A stretch of DNA of 18,864 nt from JBDLSO01 sp039799445 (GTDB lineage: Bacteria > Patescibacteriota > Minisyncoccia > Phycocordibacterales > UBA5272), in contig JBDLSO010000005.1 in NCBI GenBank assembly GCA_039799445.1, positions 1 through 18,864 on the forward strand, given 5' to 3'. Of this stretch, positions 1-6,988 are shown one piece after another; position 1 is the stretch's first letter, and each line of letters begins with the position of its first letter. The notes under the pieces are model-generated. The model had not been told where the DNA came from. It searched no databases and saw nothing but the letters and a program-made list of their open reading frames with translations. Both the position numbers and the translations under genes were made by a program.

Positions 1-242
1 TCACCTTTTTTCATATAGGTTGGACTCCAGAAACAAGTAGTTGCAGCAGAGGTGATGGTGATACCACGCTCACGCTCTTGCTCCATCCAGTCCATGACAG
101 TTTCACCTTCATGTACTTCACCTATTTTGTGAGACACACCAGTATAGAACAAAATACGTTCTGTTGTGGTTGTTTTTCCGGCATCGATATGAGCGATAAC
201 ACCGAAGTTTCGAACTTTATTGAGGGGATAATCTCGGTTCAT
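1..242 (-). CDS. fusA: Elongation factor G, N-terminal part (cut by window edge)
   Basis: GTPase that drives ribosomal translocation and, with RRF, ribosome recycling in the cytoplasm. Only the first 80 residues are in the window. Seen: the P-loop AHIDAGKTT at residues 17-25 and the switch I stretch RGITITSAAT at 59-68, both diagnostic of EF-G within the translational GTPases (EF-Tu has GHVDHGKT in the P-loop). The ATG lies 33 bases after the rpsG stop, giving the classical rpsL-rpsG-fusA order. No Shine-Dalgarno sequence precedes the start, so it probably depends on the upstream operon promoter. The rest of the gene lies to the left of the window. Confidence 0.97.
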   Translation of the reverse strand, partial: MNRDYPLNKVRNFGVIAHIDAGKTTTTERILFYTGVSHKIGEVHEGETVMDWMEQERERGITITSAATTCFWSPTYMKKG

Positions 243-275
243 ACAATTTTTATGTTAATTAAAAGATTAAAGATA

Positions 276-746
276 TTACCAAGTAAAGTGAGCAAAGGCT
301 TTGTTGGCTTCTGCCATGCGATGAGTGTCGTCACGCTTTTTAACTGCAGAACCTTCTCCCTTGGCTGCGTTCATAAGCTCATCTGCGAGTTTTTGTGCCA
401 TTGGTTTACCTTTTCCTTTGCGAGCTGCATCAATAATCCAACGCAGCGCAAGCATGAAGCGACGCTCTGGGCGTACTTCGCGTGGTACTTGATAGTTGGC
501 ACCACCGATACGACGTGAACGAACTTCTGTTACTGGACCTGCGTTTTTAAGAGCTAGTTCAAAAATCTCGATTGGATCTTCGACTTTCATTTTTTCTTTG
601 ATTATATCAAAAGCTCCGTACACAATAGTTTGTGCCGTACTTTTTTTACCTCCCCACATAACATAGTTGATAAATTTACCAACTTTGTCTGAGTTGTACC
701 TGTTTTCAGGTGCAACAATATTTCGATTTTTTACTTTTCTACGCAT
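276..746 (-). CDS. rpsG: 30S ribosomal protein S7
   Basis: Primary binder of the 3' major domain of 16S rRNA; it nucleates assembly of the small-subunit head. The 156-residue length is typical. Seen: GGKKSTAQTIVYGAF at about 32-46, the signature TEVRSRRIGGANYQVPREVRP, and the near-universal end HRMAEANKAFAHFTW. The start at 746 fits the family N-terminus. It has an odd feature: the only good Shine-Dalgarno (GAGGGG, 768-773) is about 21 nt upstream and is ideally placed for another ATG at 763, which opens an 11-codon frame overlapping this start. S7 may therefore be translated by coupling or re-initiation. In E. coli S7 is coupled to rpsL, although by a different arrangement. Confidence 0.98.
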   Translation of the reverse strand: MRRKVKNRNIVAPENRYNSDKVGKFINYVMWGGKKSTAQTIVYGAFDIIKEKMKVEDPIEIFELALKNAGPVTEVRSRRIGGANYQVPREVRPERRFMLALRWIIDAARKGKGKPMAQKLADELMNAAKGEGSAVKKRDDTHRMAEANKAFAHFTW

Positions 747-763
747 AATGTTGTATTCTGCAT
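731..763 (-). CDS. Possible leader ORF overlapping the rpsG start
   Basis: A 10-residue frame (MQNTTLCVEK) starts 4 nt after the sequence GAGGGG, the best Shine-Dalgarno match in this stretch, and stops 13 nt inside rpsG in another frame. The rpsG ATG itself has no properly spaced Shine-Dalgarno. Seen: the frame, its spacing and the overlap. Inferred: ribosomes may load here and re-initiate on rpsG. It could also be chance, because short frames are common. Confidence 0.3.
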   Translation of the reverse strand: MQNTTLCVEK

Positions 764-855
764 AATTCCCCTCAAGCTAGGTACTACAGAATATTTTTAA
801 GAATACTTGATCTACTAATTAAAACGCGAGAAACTGTAAGCTATTTTATTTTATT

Positions 856-1284
856 TTATTTCTTTGCGGCTGCTGCTTTCGGTCTCTTTGTACCGTATAG
901 TGAACGACCTTTCATTCTCTTATCTACTCCAGTGGCGTCAAGTCTACCGCGTACGATATGATAACGAACTCCGGCGAGGTCTTTTACACGTCCTCCGCGA
1001 ATCATTACTACCGAGTGCTCTTGTAGTTTGTGTCCCATACCTGGAATATACGCTGTTACCTCCATTCCATTAGTGAGACGTACACGGGCAATTTTACGTA
1101 CCGCAGAGTTTGGTTTCTTTGGTGTCGTTGTTGTTACCTTGGTACATACTCCACGCTTAAATGGTGAGTTATACGTAATTGGCTTGTTGTGAATCGTGTT
1201 GAAACCACGTCCCATAGCTACAGAACGTGACTTTTTAACGATTTTGGTACGATTACTTCGTACGAGCTGATTAATTGATGGCAT
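856..1284 (-). CDS. rpsL: 30S ribosomal protein S12
   Basis: Decoding-centre protein that controls tRNA selection accuracy and is the classical streptomycin target protein. 142 residues: the N-terminal part has the roughly 13-residue extra loop (about residues 24-40) also found in Bacillus-type S12, followed by KRGVCTKV, PKKPNSAVRK (K56/K57, equivalent to E. coli K42/K43), GHKLQEHSV and GGRVKDLAGVRYH. The last motif is nearly always DLPG; here the proline equivalent to E. coli P90 is Ala104. Asp102, the equivalent of the D88 that RimO methylthiolates in E. coli, is kept. The C-terminus ends in an Ala/Lys tail. It is first in the operon, with its own promoter 55 bp upstream and no clear Shine-Dalgarno. 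Confidence 0.98.
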   Translation of the reverse strand: MPSINQLVRSNRTKIVKKSRSVAMGRGFNTIHNKPITYNSPFKRGVCTKVTTTTPKKPNSAVRKIARVRLTNGMEVTAYIPGMGHKLQEHSVVMIRGGRVKDLAGVRYHIVRGRLDATGVDKRMKGRSLYGTKRPKAAAAKK

Positions 1285-1338
1285 TTGTTAGTAAATATAA
1301 AATAAAATAGCAATAGAGATTTCTAATTGCGTTCGCCT

Positions 1339-1367
1339 ACTATACCAAATTATAGGCTTTTTTGCAA
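1339..1367 (-). promoter_or_regulatory. Sigma70-type promoter of rpsL-rpsG-fusA
   Basis: On the minus strand: -35 TTGCAA (1362-1367), a 17-nt spacer and -10 TATAGT (1339-1344). Predicted transcription start is about 1332, leaving a leader of about 48 nt before rpsL. Confidence 0.8.
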
Positions 1368-1471
1368 TAGGAGATATTACTTTATGATTTACAAATTCTT
1401 TACCATGAGTTTTCAAATTACGGTTTTATCACAATAATAGTTTTTTAATACACTCATCAAAAGACCAGAAT

Positions 1472-1523
1472 AAAAAGCATCCCACTCTATATTTTATAAT
1501 ATATATAATGTGTGATGCTTTTT
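1472..1523. terminator. Hairpin, possible bidirectional terminator
   Basis: Arms AAAAAGCATC (1472-1481) and GATGCTTTTT (1514-1523) pair over 10 bp. After one mismatch CAC (1483-1485) pairs with GTG (1510-1512), around an AT-rich loop. A T run follows the stem on the plus strand and also on the minus strand. It could insulate rpsL from the genes at 1753-2937. The loop of about 24 nt is long for a terminator, so confidence is moderate. Confidence 0.5.
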
Positions 1524-1711
1524 TCTTCCGACTCAGACTACATCTACCTTCTGTCGAGTTTTTTGAGTGAGTATATTGGTAGAGTATTAAAATACCGGAT
1601 ACAAATATCTGTAATCCAAGATCTGATTCTGCTGATTGCCCATAATCACCCACTAGGTTAATCACATTGATTGTTTGTGGGGGGGGGTGTCTGGGTAGTT
1701 TGTTCCTGTAC

Positions 1712-1738
1712 AAAAAAGACCAGTCTAGAAAACTGGTC
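1712..1738 (-). terminator. Intrinsic terminator after the kinase pseudogene
   Basis: On the minus strand GACCAGT, a 7-nt loop and ACTGGTC form a perfect 7-bp stem, followed directly by six T. It lies 14 bases beyond the stop at 1753. Confidence 0.8.
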
Positions 1739-1752
1739 CTTGGGAACAGAGA

Positions 1753-2291
1753 TTATACGCCCAATTCGTCTTTAAGTACGAGGATTTTCAACCCTAACTC
1801 GACAAAACTATCTGAGTCATTTTTTAGAGTCGAATCCGCTCGCCGCATACATTCTGCAATATTTTGTTTGTTTGGATCGGTATTTCCTGCCTCAATTTGC
1901 TCCTCTTGAACAAACTGTTCCAGACTTATGCGGTCAGTTCCACTACCTCGCAATACTGCTCGTGCAAAACGAATCTCAAGAGGGGCGTCCACGCCGACAA
2001 GTTTACCACCTCTTGACTGCAAAAGATCAACTTCACCTGGGCAACGCACAGACTCAATGACAAAGTTTGAGCCGTTGTCTGCTTTTCGAAGCATGCGGTC
2101 AAAAAGTCCCGTTGGGCCTTCCACCTCGCGTATTTCATTTGCAAGAGCATTGGCTCACGTCCCAAAGAATGAAGTAGTTGGGCAGTGAGATATTCTCTAG
2201 CCGAGAAATGTCCGTACCCCCAAAGCCTAGCGATTTCTTCTGCTACAATTGTTTTCCCCGCACCATTGTAACCTGTTATCCCGATGATCAT
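1753..2291 (-). pseudogene. CoaE-like P-loop nucleotide kinase, frameshifted paralogue
   Basis: Two frames together give one kinase-like protein. The N-terminal frame, from ATG 2291, has the P-loop GYNGAGKT and GHFSAREYL. The other frame carries NALANEIREVEGP, then FVIESVRCPGEVDLL, and runs to the stop at 1753. Both halves align with the intact neighbour at 2386-2937 (HFSARDLL, NALRQEYGP, IIESIRCPGEV). Between the matching blocks the neighbour has about 30 nt, while here only 5 nt remain (2155-2159), so about 25 nt are lost and the frame shifts. A Shine-Dalgarno GGGAG sits 8 nt before the start and the terminator is intact, so the break looks recent. An assembly or sequencing error is possible but a 25-nt loss is less typical of that. 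The family is described under the intact copy. Confidence 0.8.
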
Positions 2292-2385
2292 TTCTACAAC
2301 TCCCTTTTTCTATAAGAACTATAGCTATATATTATGGAAAAGTCAAATTAACTTGCTGCTATCTACTCTGATTTTACAAAGTTAC

Positions 2386-2937
2386 CTATACATACTTCCC
2401 TGCCCACTCATGTACTTTTATACGAAACTGTTCGATATCACCATTATCAAAGAAAACATACTCTGCCTCTTTTATACATCTTGGTATGTTCATATCCCAT
2501 TCTTCTGTGCCGACGCTCTCTGCCCTCTCTTGTTCTATAAACTCATCCAAAGTCACAAAATCAGTACTATGCTTCCTCTTTGTGATACGTGCATATCTTA
2601 CTTCGACAGGGTCATCTATTGCCAGTAGTGTTACCTGATACTTTTGCAGGAAATGTACTTCACCTGGACATCTGATTGATTCGATTATCACCTTTTGTTG
2701 TCCTGACTCCGTTGCACGTCTGAGCAGCTCGCGAGCAACATAGTCTGGTCCGTACTCTTGGCGCAGTGCATTCCCGACAAGATTCATCGAGTCACGCGTC
2801 TTATCAAGCCCTCTTCTTTCAAGCTCCTCTAGCAAGAGGTCGCGTGCTGAAAAATGTACATATCCATCCTCTTCCAAAAACCTGACAAGTGTTCCTTTGC
2901 CTGATCCATTTGTGCCTGTGACTGCGAGTATATGCAT
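2386..2937 (-). CDS. P-loop nucleotide kinase-like protein (dephospho-CoA kinase / UPF0200-like)
   Basis: 183 residues. Seen: an N-terminal Walker A motif GTNGSGKGT at 8-16, HFSARDLL at 28-35, a strand ending in IIESIRCPGEVHFL at 84-97, a core strand LLAIDDPVEVRYARI at 104-118, and a Lys/Arg-rich LID-like segment near 119-123. This order resembles dephospho-CoA kinases and the UPF0200 proteins, in which the motif after the third strand reads GVRSxxEVE. The substrate is not known; a nucleotide or coenzyme kinase is an inference from fold. A TATAAT box lies 10 nt before the ATG, leaving a leader of only a few bases. A broken paralogue follows 94 bp downstream on the same strand, pointing to tandem duplication. 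Confidence 0.75.
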   Translation of the reverse strand: MHILAVTGTNGSGKGTLVRFLEEDGYVHFSARDLLLEELERRGLDKTRDSMNLVGNALRQEYGPDYVARELLRRATESGQQKVIIESIRCPGEVHFLQKYQVTLLAIDDPVEVRYARITKRKHSTDFVTLDEFIEQERAESVGTEEWDMNIPRCIKEAEYVFFDNGDIEQFRIKVHEWAGKYV

Positions 2938-2974
2938 ACGTATTTGTATTATATATTGTTGCTACAAAAATAAC

Positions 2975-3014
2975 AAAAACAAGGGTTACCCTTGTAAGGG
3001 TAACCCTTGTTTTT
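2975..3014. terminator. Strong bidirectional terminator overlapping the end of alaA
   Basis: Perfect 19-bp inverted repeat (2975-2993 and 2996-3014, two bases between), with an A5 run at one end and a T5 run at the other, so it works as an intrinsic terminator on the minus strand and looks equally good on the plus strand. The aminotransferase stop codon (2986-2988) lies inside one arm, so the last eight or nine codons of that gene form the hairpin. Confidence 0.9.
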
Positions 3015-4242
3015 GATTTTGTGCTATTCTTTTGTTTTCCAAAAATGTTGCGATTCGTCCGATAGCAATACGCAAATCTGCTTCATGTGGTAAGAAGACA
3101 AATCGAAAATGATGGTTATCTACCCAATTAAATCCTGTTCCTTGTACCACTAAGACTTTTTGCTCTTCGAGCAATTCGAGTACAAATTTTTGATCATCAT
3201 CTATATGATACATCTTTGGATCAAGTGCTACGAACATATATAAGGCTCCTTTGGGTAATACTACCTTTACACCAGGAATAGCAGAGAGTAGCTCAAAAGC
3301 AACATCTCTTTGTTTTTTGATTCTTCCATCACCTCTTGTGAGTTCGTGTATACTCTGATACCCGCCGAGCGCTGTTTGTATAGCTAGTTGTCCTGCTGTA
3401 TTGCTGCACAGCCTCATCGAAGAAAGCATATTAAGCCCTTCGATATAGTCTGTTGCGTGTGACTTGTCGCCAGCTAGATACATCCAACCACCACGAAATC
3501 CGCAACTGCGATAATTTTTGGAAATACTGCCAAAGACAATAGTCAAAACGTCAGTCGCTATGGTCGCAAGTGGTACATGTACTGCATCATCAAAGAGTAT
3601 TTTGTCATACACTTCATCCGCAAAGACAATCAGACTATGCTTGCGTGCCACTCTTACAATACCCTCTAATAATTCTTTGCTATAGACTGCACCAGTAGGA
3701 TTATTGGGGTTGATAACAACAATTGCCTTTGTGTTCTTGGTAATCTTACTCTGTATATCTTCCAGACTTGGCTGCCAGTCATTGGTCTCGTCACAGATAT
3801 AGTGTATTGGTGTACCACCAGAAAGCGTTGTGACCGCTGTCCAAAGTGGATAATCTGGTGCAGGTATAAGCACTTCATCTCCATCATTGAGAAGGACGTT
3901 AAGTGAGAGCGCTATGAGTTCCGAAGCACCATTTCCGAGATACACATCATCGACAGCAACTCCCAATACCCCCTGACTTTGTGTATACTGCACTACTGCT
4001 TTACGAGCTGTAAACAATCCTTTGGAATCTGTGTAGCCCACATGTTCTGCTAGGGTGCGCTGTATGTCTTGAACGATTTCAATCGGTGGCACAAAACCAA
4101 AAGCCCCCAAATTTCCAATATTAAGTTTAATTATTTTTTCACCTTCTGCTTCCAATTCTTGGGCACGAGTCAATACTGGACCACGTATATCGTAGCCCAC
4201 ACCATCCAGTTTTTGTGATTTGAGTATTTTGTTTTTCATCAT
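2986..4242 (-). CDS. alaA: PLP-dependent alanine/aspartate aminotransferase, AlaA type
   Basis: Fold type I aminotransferase, most like E. coli AlaA, which transfers the amino group of glutamate to pyruvate to make alanine. 418 residues, normal length. Seen: YDIRGPVLTRAQELEAEG at 17-34, LNIGNLGAFGF at 40-50 and GYTDSKGLFTARKAVVQY at 69-86, all in AlaA style. Cofactor residues are N181 in NPNNPTG, D209 and Y212 in FADEVYD, and Schiff-base K242 in GSISKNYRSCGFRGGW. R380 in HHFRFVFLP is the usual carboxylate-binding arginine. The start overlaps the peptidase stop (ATGATGA). A Shine-Dalgarno AGGGA (4245-4249) is 2 nt from the first ATG and 5 nt from the second at 4239, so the second may be the true start. 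The C-terminal codons double as the terminator. Confidence 0.93.
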   Translation of the reverse strand: MMKNKILKSQKLDGVGYDIRGPVLTRAQELEAEGEKIIKLNIGNLGAFGFVPPIEIVQDIQRTLAEHVGYTDSKGLFTARKAVVQYTQSQGVLGVAVDDVYLGNGASELIALSLNVLLNDGDEVLIPAPDYPLWTAVTTLSGGTPIHYICDETNDWQPSLEDIQSKITKNTKAIVVINPNNPTGAVYSKELLEGIVRVARKHSLIVFADEVYDKILFDDAVHVPLATIATDVLTIVFGSISKNYRSCGFRGGWMYLAGDKSHATDYIEGLNMLSSMRLCSNTAGQLAIQTALGGYQSIHELTRGDGRIKKQRDVAFELLSAIPGVKVVLPKGALYMFVALDPKMYHIDDDQKFVLELLEEQKVLVVQGTGFNWVDNHHFRFVFLPHEADLRIAIGRIATFLENKRIAQNQKQGLPLQG

Positions 4243-6257
4243 ATTCCCTGAGATTCCAAAAATGCTTTGTTGTTTGGTTTTCTACCTAAAAAGTCTACAA
4301 TAGAATCCATCTCTCCGCGTGATGAGCCGACTTCAAGTATTTTCTTTCTGTACTGCATACCAATCGCTTTACGTTCTTTTGTGTTCTTGGAGGTAGCAAA
4401 TTTTGCATATATATCCTGTGCATACACAAGTGCCCACATATATGAATAATATGCTGAATCATACCCTGCCATGTGTCCAAATCCAGCAGGAAAATATGTA
4501 TTTTGAGGCAGTGTATTACCAGTCACTTTGTGATATAGAGAATTATATGTTTCAACTATATTTTGTTTTGCATTTCCTTTGTGAATTTCAAAGTCAAAAA
4601 GACATAACAAGATTTGTCTTGCGACATAGGTCGCGTTTATAAAATTCTTGTTCTCTCTTATTTTTCGTATTGTATGAGAGTCTAGCGATTTGCCTGTTAT
4701 ATAGTGTTTTGAAATACGTTTCAAATTCCTTGCTTCATATACAAAATTCTCAAGCATTTGCGATGGAGCTTCGACAAAATCCCATGTGACATTTGTACCC
4801 GACTGTGACTCGAAATCCACGCGCGTCAATACGGTGTGCAAGGCGTGACCAAACTCATGAAAAAGTGTTTCAACATCACGAAGCGAAAGCAGTGACGGAG
4901 TGTGTTTGTTTGGCAAAGAAAAATTACATACCAAGGCACATATTGGCATCATGTATTCATCTGATTGATATTTGATTCTATACCCATTTGTTGCATGAGT
5001 CACCATAGCATGGCTGTATTTTCCAGTACGAGGGTACAAATCCATATATATGTATCCTATTATTTCTTTGCTTTTTGTGTCACTTATTTTGAGTACTGTA
5101 ACACTCTTTTCCCATACAGGTATATCAAGTGTTTTTTCAAAAGTGATACCTAGTAAGTTACTATATAGATCAAGCATACCCTGAACTGTATTGTTGCACT
5201 CAAAATACTCCTTAAGTGTTTCTGTATCAAGCGCAGCTAATTGTTCATACACTTTATTTGAATAATACGAAATATCATAAAAGTCCGCTTTTGAAGGTGT
5301 ACCTGTTTCTTTTGTTTTATATTCATCAAGAACTCTTTTTTCTTGATTGTGTTTCTTTTCTACTCGTTTGTACAATCCCGTGATGAAAGCGACTGCTGTT
5401 TTTTCATTTTGAGCCATACGATTACTCAGTGTTTTATCTATATGATTTGTATATCCGAGCAGTACTGCAGCTTCGTGGCGTAACTTTGTCAAATTACTCA
5501 ATAGTACTATATTTTTCTTTCCTCCCTTCTGTAACGCTAGTGTCATTATTTCTTTTCTTTTGACAGGATTTGTCGCGAATTTCATAAATGATATATATAC
5601 AGCTCCGTCAGTCGGGATTTTGTATTTTTCTTTCTCATCTTTCTCTAAAGAGAGAACGAGTGCGCGTGGCAAGCCTGCAAGCTCAGCCTCGGTACAAGTG
5701 ATGTGTGTGTTGGTTGCATTGATATTAAATCTAAACTGTGACTCAAGTACTGCTATTTTTTTCAGTATACTTTTATACTTTTTCTGTATTGCTCCGCTTA
5801 ATTCAAAGCCTTGATTTTTGAAGTCGATATACATATCTTCAACTAGCTTTATTTCGTGGAGTGCAAGTGACTTTTTCTCTGACTTGTATGAACCCGTATA
5901 ATACTCTTTGAATGCAGTATATAGACGAACATCGTACATGATGTCAACTGCTTTTTTCTCGTACTCTTGCCCTGCTTGTTGTGCAGCTAGGCGTATGTTT
6001 TCTTTCGGTGAAAGATTCATCAAAATATCTAATAGTGCTATTTGGTGACTCACACCGTAACCAAGTGACTCAATTGCAAATACTGTATTCTCAAATGTTC
6101 TTTCTGCTGCATTAATATTCAAAAGAATAGTAACACGTGCTTGTAATTGCGCACAAACAGAATCGGGTATATTTTGTATTTTCTGTACTGTCCATTTTGG
6201 AAAGCTGTATATACTTTGGTCAATTACCTTGTTGTATGCATTCTTATTTTGCTTCAT
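4239..6257 (-). CDS. M3 family zinc oligopeptidase (PrlC / Dcp / thimet oligopeptidase-like)
   Basis: Cytoplasmic metallopeptidase that cuts short peptides. 672 residues from the chosen start, as expected for the family. No signal peptide or membrane segment. Seen: the zinc motif HEFGH (H467, E468, H471) in DVETLFHEFGHALHTVL, the third zinc ligand E496 in DFVEAPSQMLENF, and the substrate-binding GFGHMAGYDSAYYSYMWA near 592-609. The long helical N-terminal half matches the cap that restricts access to peptides. A frame continues to an ATG at 6281, but that would place the start upstream of the promoter: TGG-TATAAT lies 6 nt before the ATG at 6257, so a leaderless start is preferred. It is translationally coupled to the aminotransferase, which suggests a joint role in peptide and amino acid turnover. 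Confidence 0.92.
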   Translation of the reverse strand: MKQNKNAYNKVIDQSIYSFPKWTVQKIQNIPDSVCAQLQARVTILLNINAAERTFENTVFAIESLGYGVSHQIALLDILMNLSPKENIRLAAQQAGQEYEKKAVDIMYDVRLYTAFKEYYTGSYKSEKKSLALHEIKLVEDMYIDFKNQGFELSGAIQKKYKSILKKIAVLESQFRFNINATNTHITCTEAELAGLPRALVLSLEKDEKEKYKIPTDGAVYISFMKFATNPVKRKEIMTLALQKGGKKNIVLLSNLTKLRHEAAVLLGYTNHIDKTLSNRMAQNEKTAVAFITGLYKRVEKKHNQEKRVLDEYKTKETGTPSKADFYDISYYSNKVYEQLAALDTETLKEYFECNNTVQGMLDLYSNLLGITFEKTLDIPVWEKSVTVLKISDTKSKEIIGYIYMDLYPRTGKYSHAMVTHATNGYRIKYQSDEYMMPICALVCNFSLPNKHTPSLLSLRDVETLFHEFGHALHTVLTRVDFESQSGTNVTWDFVEAPSQMLENFVYEARNLKRISKHYITGKSLDSHTIRKIRENKNFINATYVARQILLCLFDFEIHKGNAKQNIVETYNSLYHKVTGNTLPQNTYFPAGFGHMAGYDSAYYSYMWALVYAQDIYAKFATSKNTKERKAIGMQYRKKILEVGSSRGEMDSIVDFLGRKPNNKAFLESQGI

Positions 6258-6263
6258 GCGCCT

Positions 6264-6272
6264 ATTATACCA
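6264..6272 (-). promoter_or_regulatory. Extended -10 promoter of the peptidase-alaA operon, leaderless
   Basis: Minus strand TGG-TATAAT ends 6 nt before ATG 6257, so transcription should start at or within a base of the ATG. No convincing -35 is seen, as is usual when the TG extension is present. Confidence 0.7.
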
Positions 6273-6337
6273 CAGGCCCATTCTTGTTTGATATTATCTA
6301 AGTACATCGGTGTCTCCCCATACTCAATAGCTTATTT

Positions 6338-6366
6338 TTGAATTTTTTAGCAAAATACTATATACT
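6338..6366 (+). promoter_or_regulatory. Promoter of efp
   Basis: TTGAAT (6338-6343), a 17-nt spacer and TATACT (6361-6366), about 24 nt before the efp ATG. A second TATAAT (6373-6378) closer to the start has no good -35. It is divergent from the peptidase promoter about 70 bp away. Confidence 0.7.
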
Positions 6367-6390
6367 ACAACATATAATTTATATACATAT

Positions 6391-6978
6391 ATGGCATTAC
6401 TAGATTACAATGAAATAAAAGAACGAAAATATATTGTGTATGAGGGAGAGCCTTACGAAGTAGTAGAGGCGCACGTCGCACGTAAACAACAACGCAAACC
6501 CCAAAATCAAACCAAACTCAAAAGTCTGGTTTCTGGAAAAGTGATTGCTGTTGCCTTTCACGCCCAAGATACAGTACAAGAGGCTGATATTGCTCAAAAA
6601 GATGCCAAATACCTCTACTCTAATCGTGGTGAGTATTGGTTCTGCGACCCAGAGAATCCAAAAGATCGTTTCCAGATCAGTGACACAACTCTAGATGGCA
6701 AGCAGAAATGGCTCAAACCCGATACTATTGTGAGGACGATGGTATTTGAATACAAAGGAGCCGAGACAATTATCGGTATTAAACTCCCAATCAAAATAGT
6801 GCTTGAAGTGAAAGAAGCGCCACCAAGCATCAAAGGAAATACGTCAAGCGGTGGGGACAAACTCGTTGTGCTCGAGACGGGTGCGAACCTGACTGTTCCA
6901 CTCTTCATCGAAACAGGAGAGAAAGTAGTCATCAACACCGACACAGGAGAATACGTTGAACGATACAACGCAAAATAA
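6391..6978 (+). CDS. efp: Elongation factor P, Patescibacteria-type tip
   Basis: Binds between P and E sites and helps stalled ribosomes make peptide bonds at proline runs. 195 residues with the three-barrel layout: an N-terminal KOW-like domain (about 1-65), then two OB-like domains, ending in VVINTDTGEYVERY, which is typical of EF-P. The domain I loop that reaches the peptidyl-transferase centre is unusual. Aligned without gaps between GEPY (19-22) and the LVSG near 46-49, E. coli PGKG is replaced by KQQR (32-35), so the modified Lys34 of E. coli is Gln34 here. Nearby Arg31, Lys32, Arg35 and Lys36 could take its place. From memory the RKQQRKPxNQTKL pattern recurs in Parcubacteria EF-P, so it is probably a lineage trait rather than damage. 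No EpmA/EpmB or EarP gene is in the window. Confidence 0.95.
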   Translation: MALLDYNEIKERKYIVYEGEPYEVVEAHVARKQQRKPQNQTKLKSLVSGKVIAVAFHAQDTVQEADIAQKDAKYLYSNRGEYWFCDPENPKDRFQISDTTLDGKQKWLKPDTIVRTMVFEYKGAETIIGIKLPIKIVLEVKEAPPSIKGNTSSGGDKLVVLETGANLTVPLFIETGEKVVINTDTGEYVERYNAK

Positions 6979-6988
6979 TACGATAGAT

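Larger units (their letters stand above)
1285..1711. other. Gene-free spacer between rpsL and the kinase pseudogene
   Basis: About 430 bases without a credible gene. It holds the rpsL promoter, a long hairpin (1472-1523) and a run of nine G (1679-1687). Open frames here, such as a 94-codon frame on the minus strand at 1429-1713, show low-complexity translations with no recognisable family and are rejected. The part from 1525 to 1680 may be decayed sequence, but I see no homology that says of what. Confidence 0.6.

Noticed and set aside
1160..1215. Roughly 13-residue extra loop in S12 compared with E. coli
   Set aside because: Bacillus-type S12 proteins have the same extra loop (ALNKGYNS...SPQKRG style), so it is a known variant and not novel.
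1429..1713. 94-codon open frame on the minus strand in the spacer
   Set aside because: Its translation has no recognisable motif, spans a hairpin and the G run, and has no start signal; likely chance.
2139..2165. Programmed frameshifting in the kinase at 1753-2291
   Set aside because: No slippery heptamer or stimulatory structure is seen at the junction, and about 25 nt of conserved sequence are missing, so a deletion explains it better.
6258..6281. Longer N-terminus of the M3 peptidase (start at 6281)
   Set aside because: The extended -10 promoter lies inside this stretch, so the transcript would not contain it. The same argument rejects starts at 7008, 9300, 15425 and 16370.
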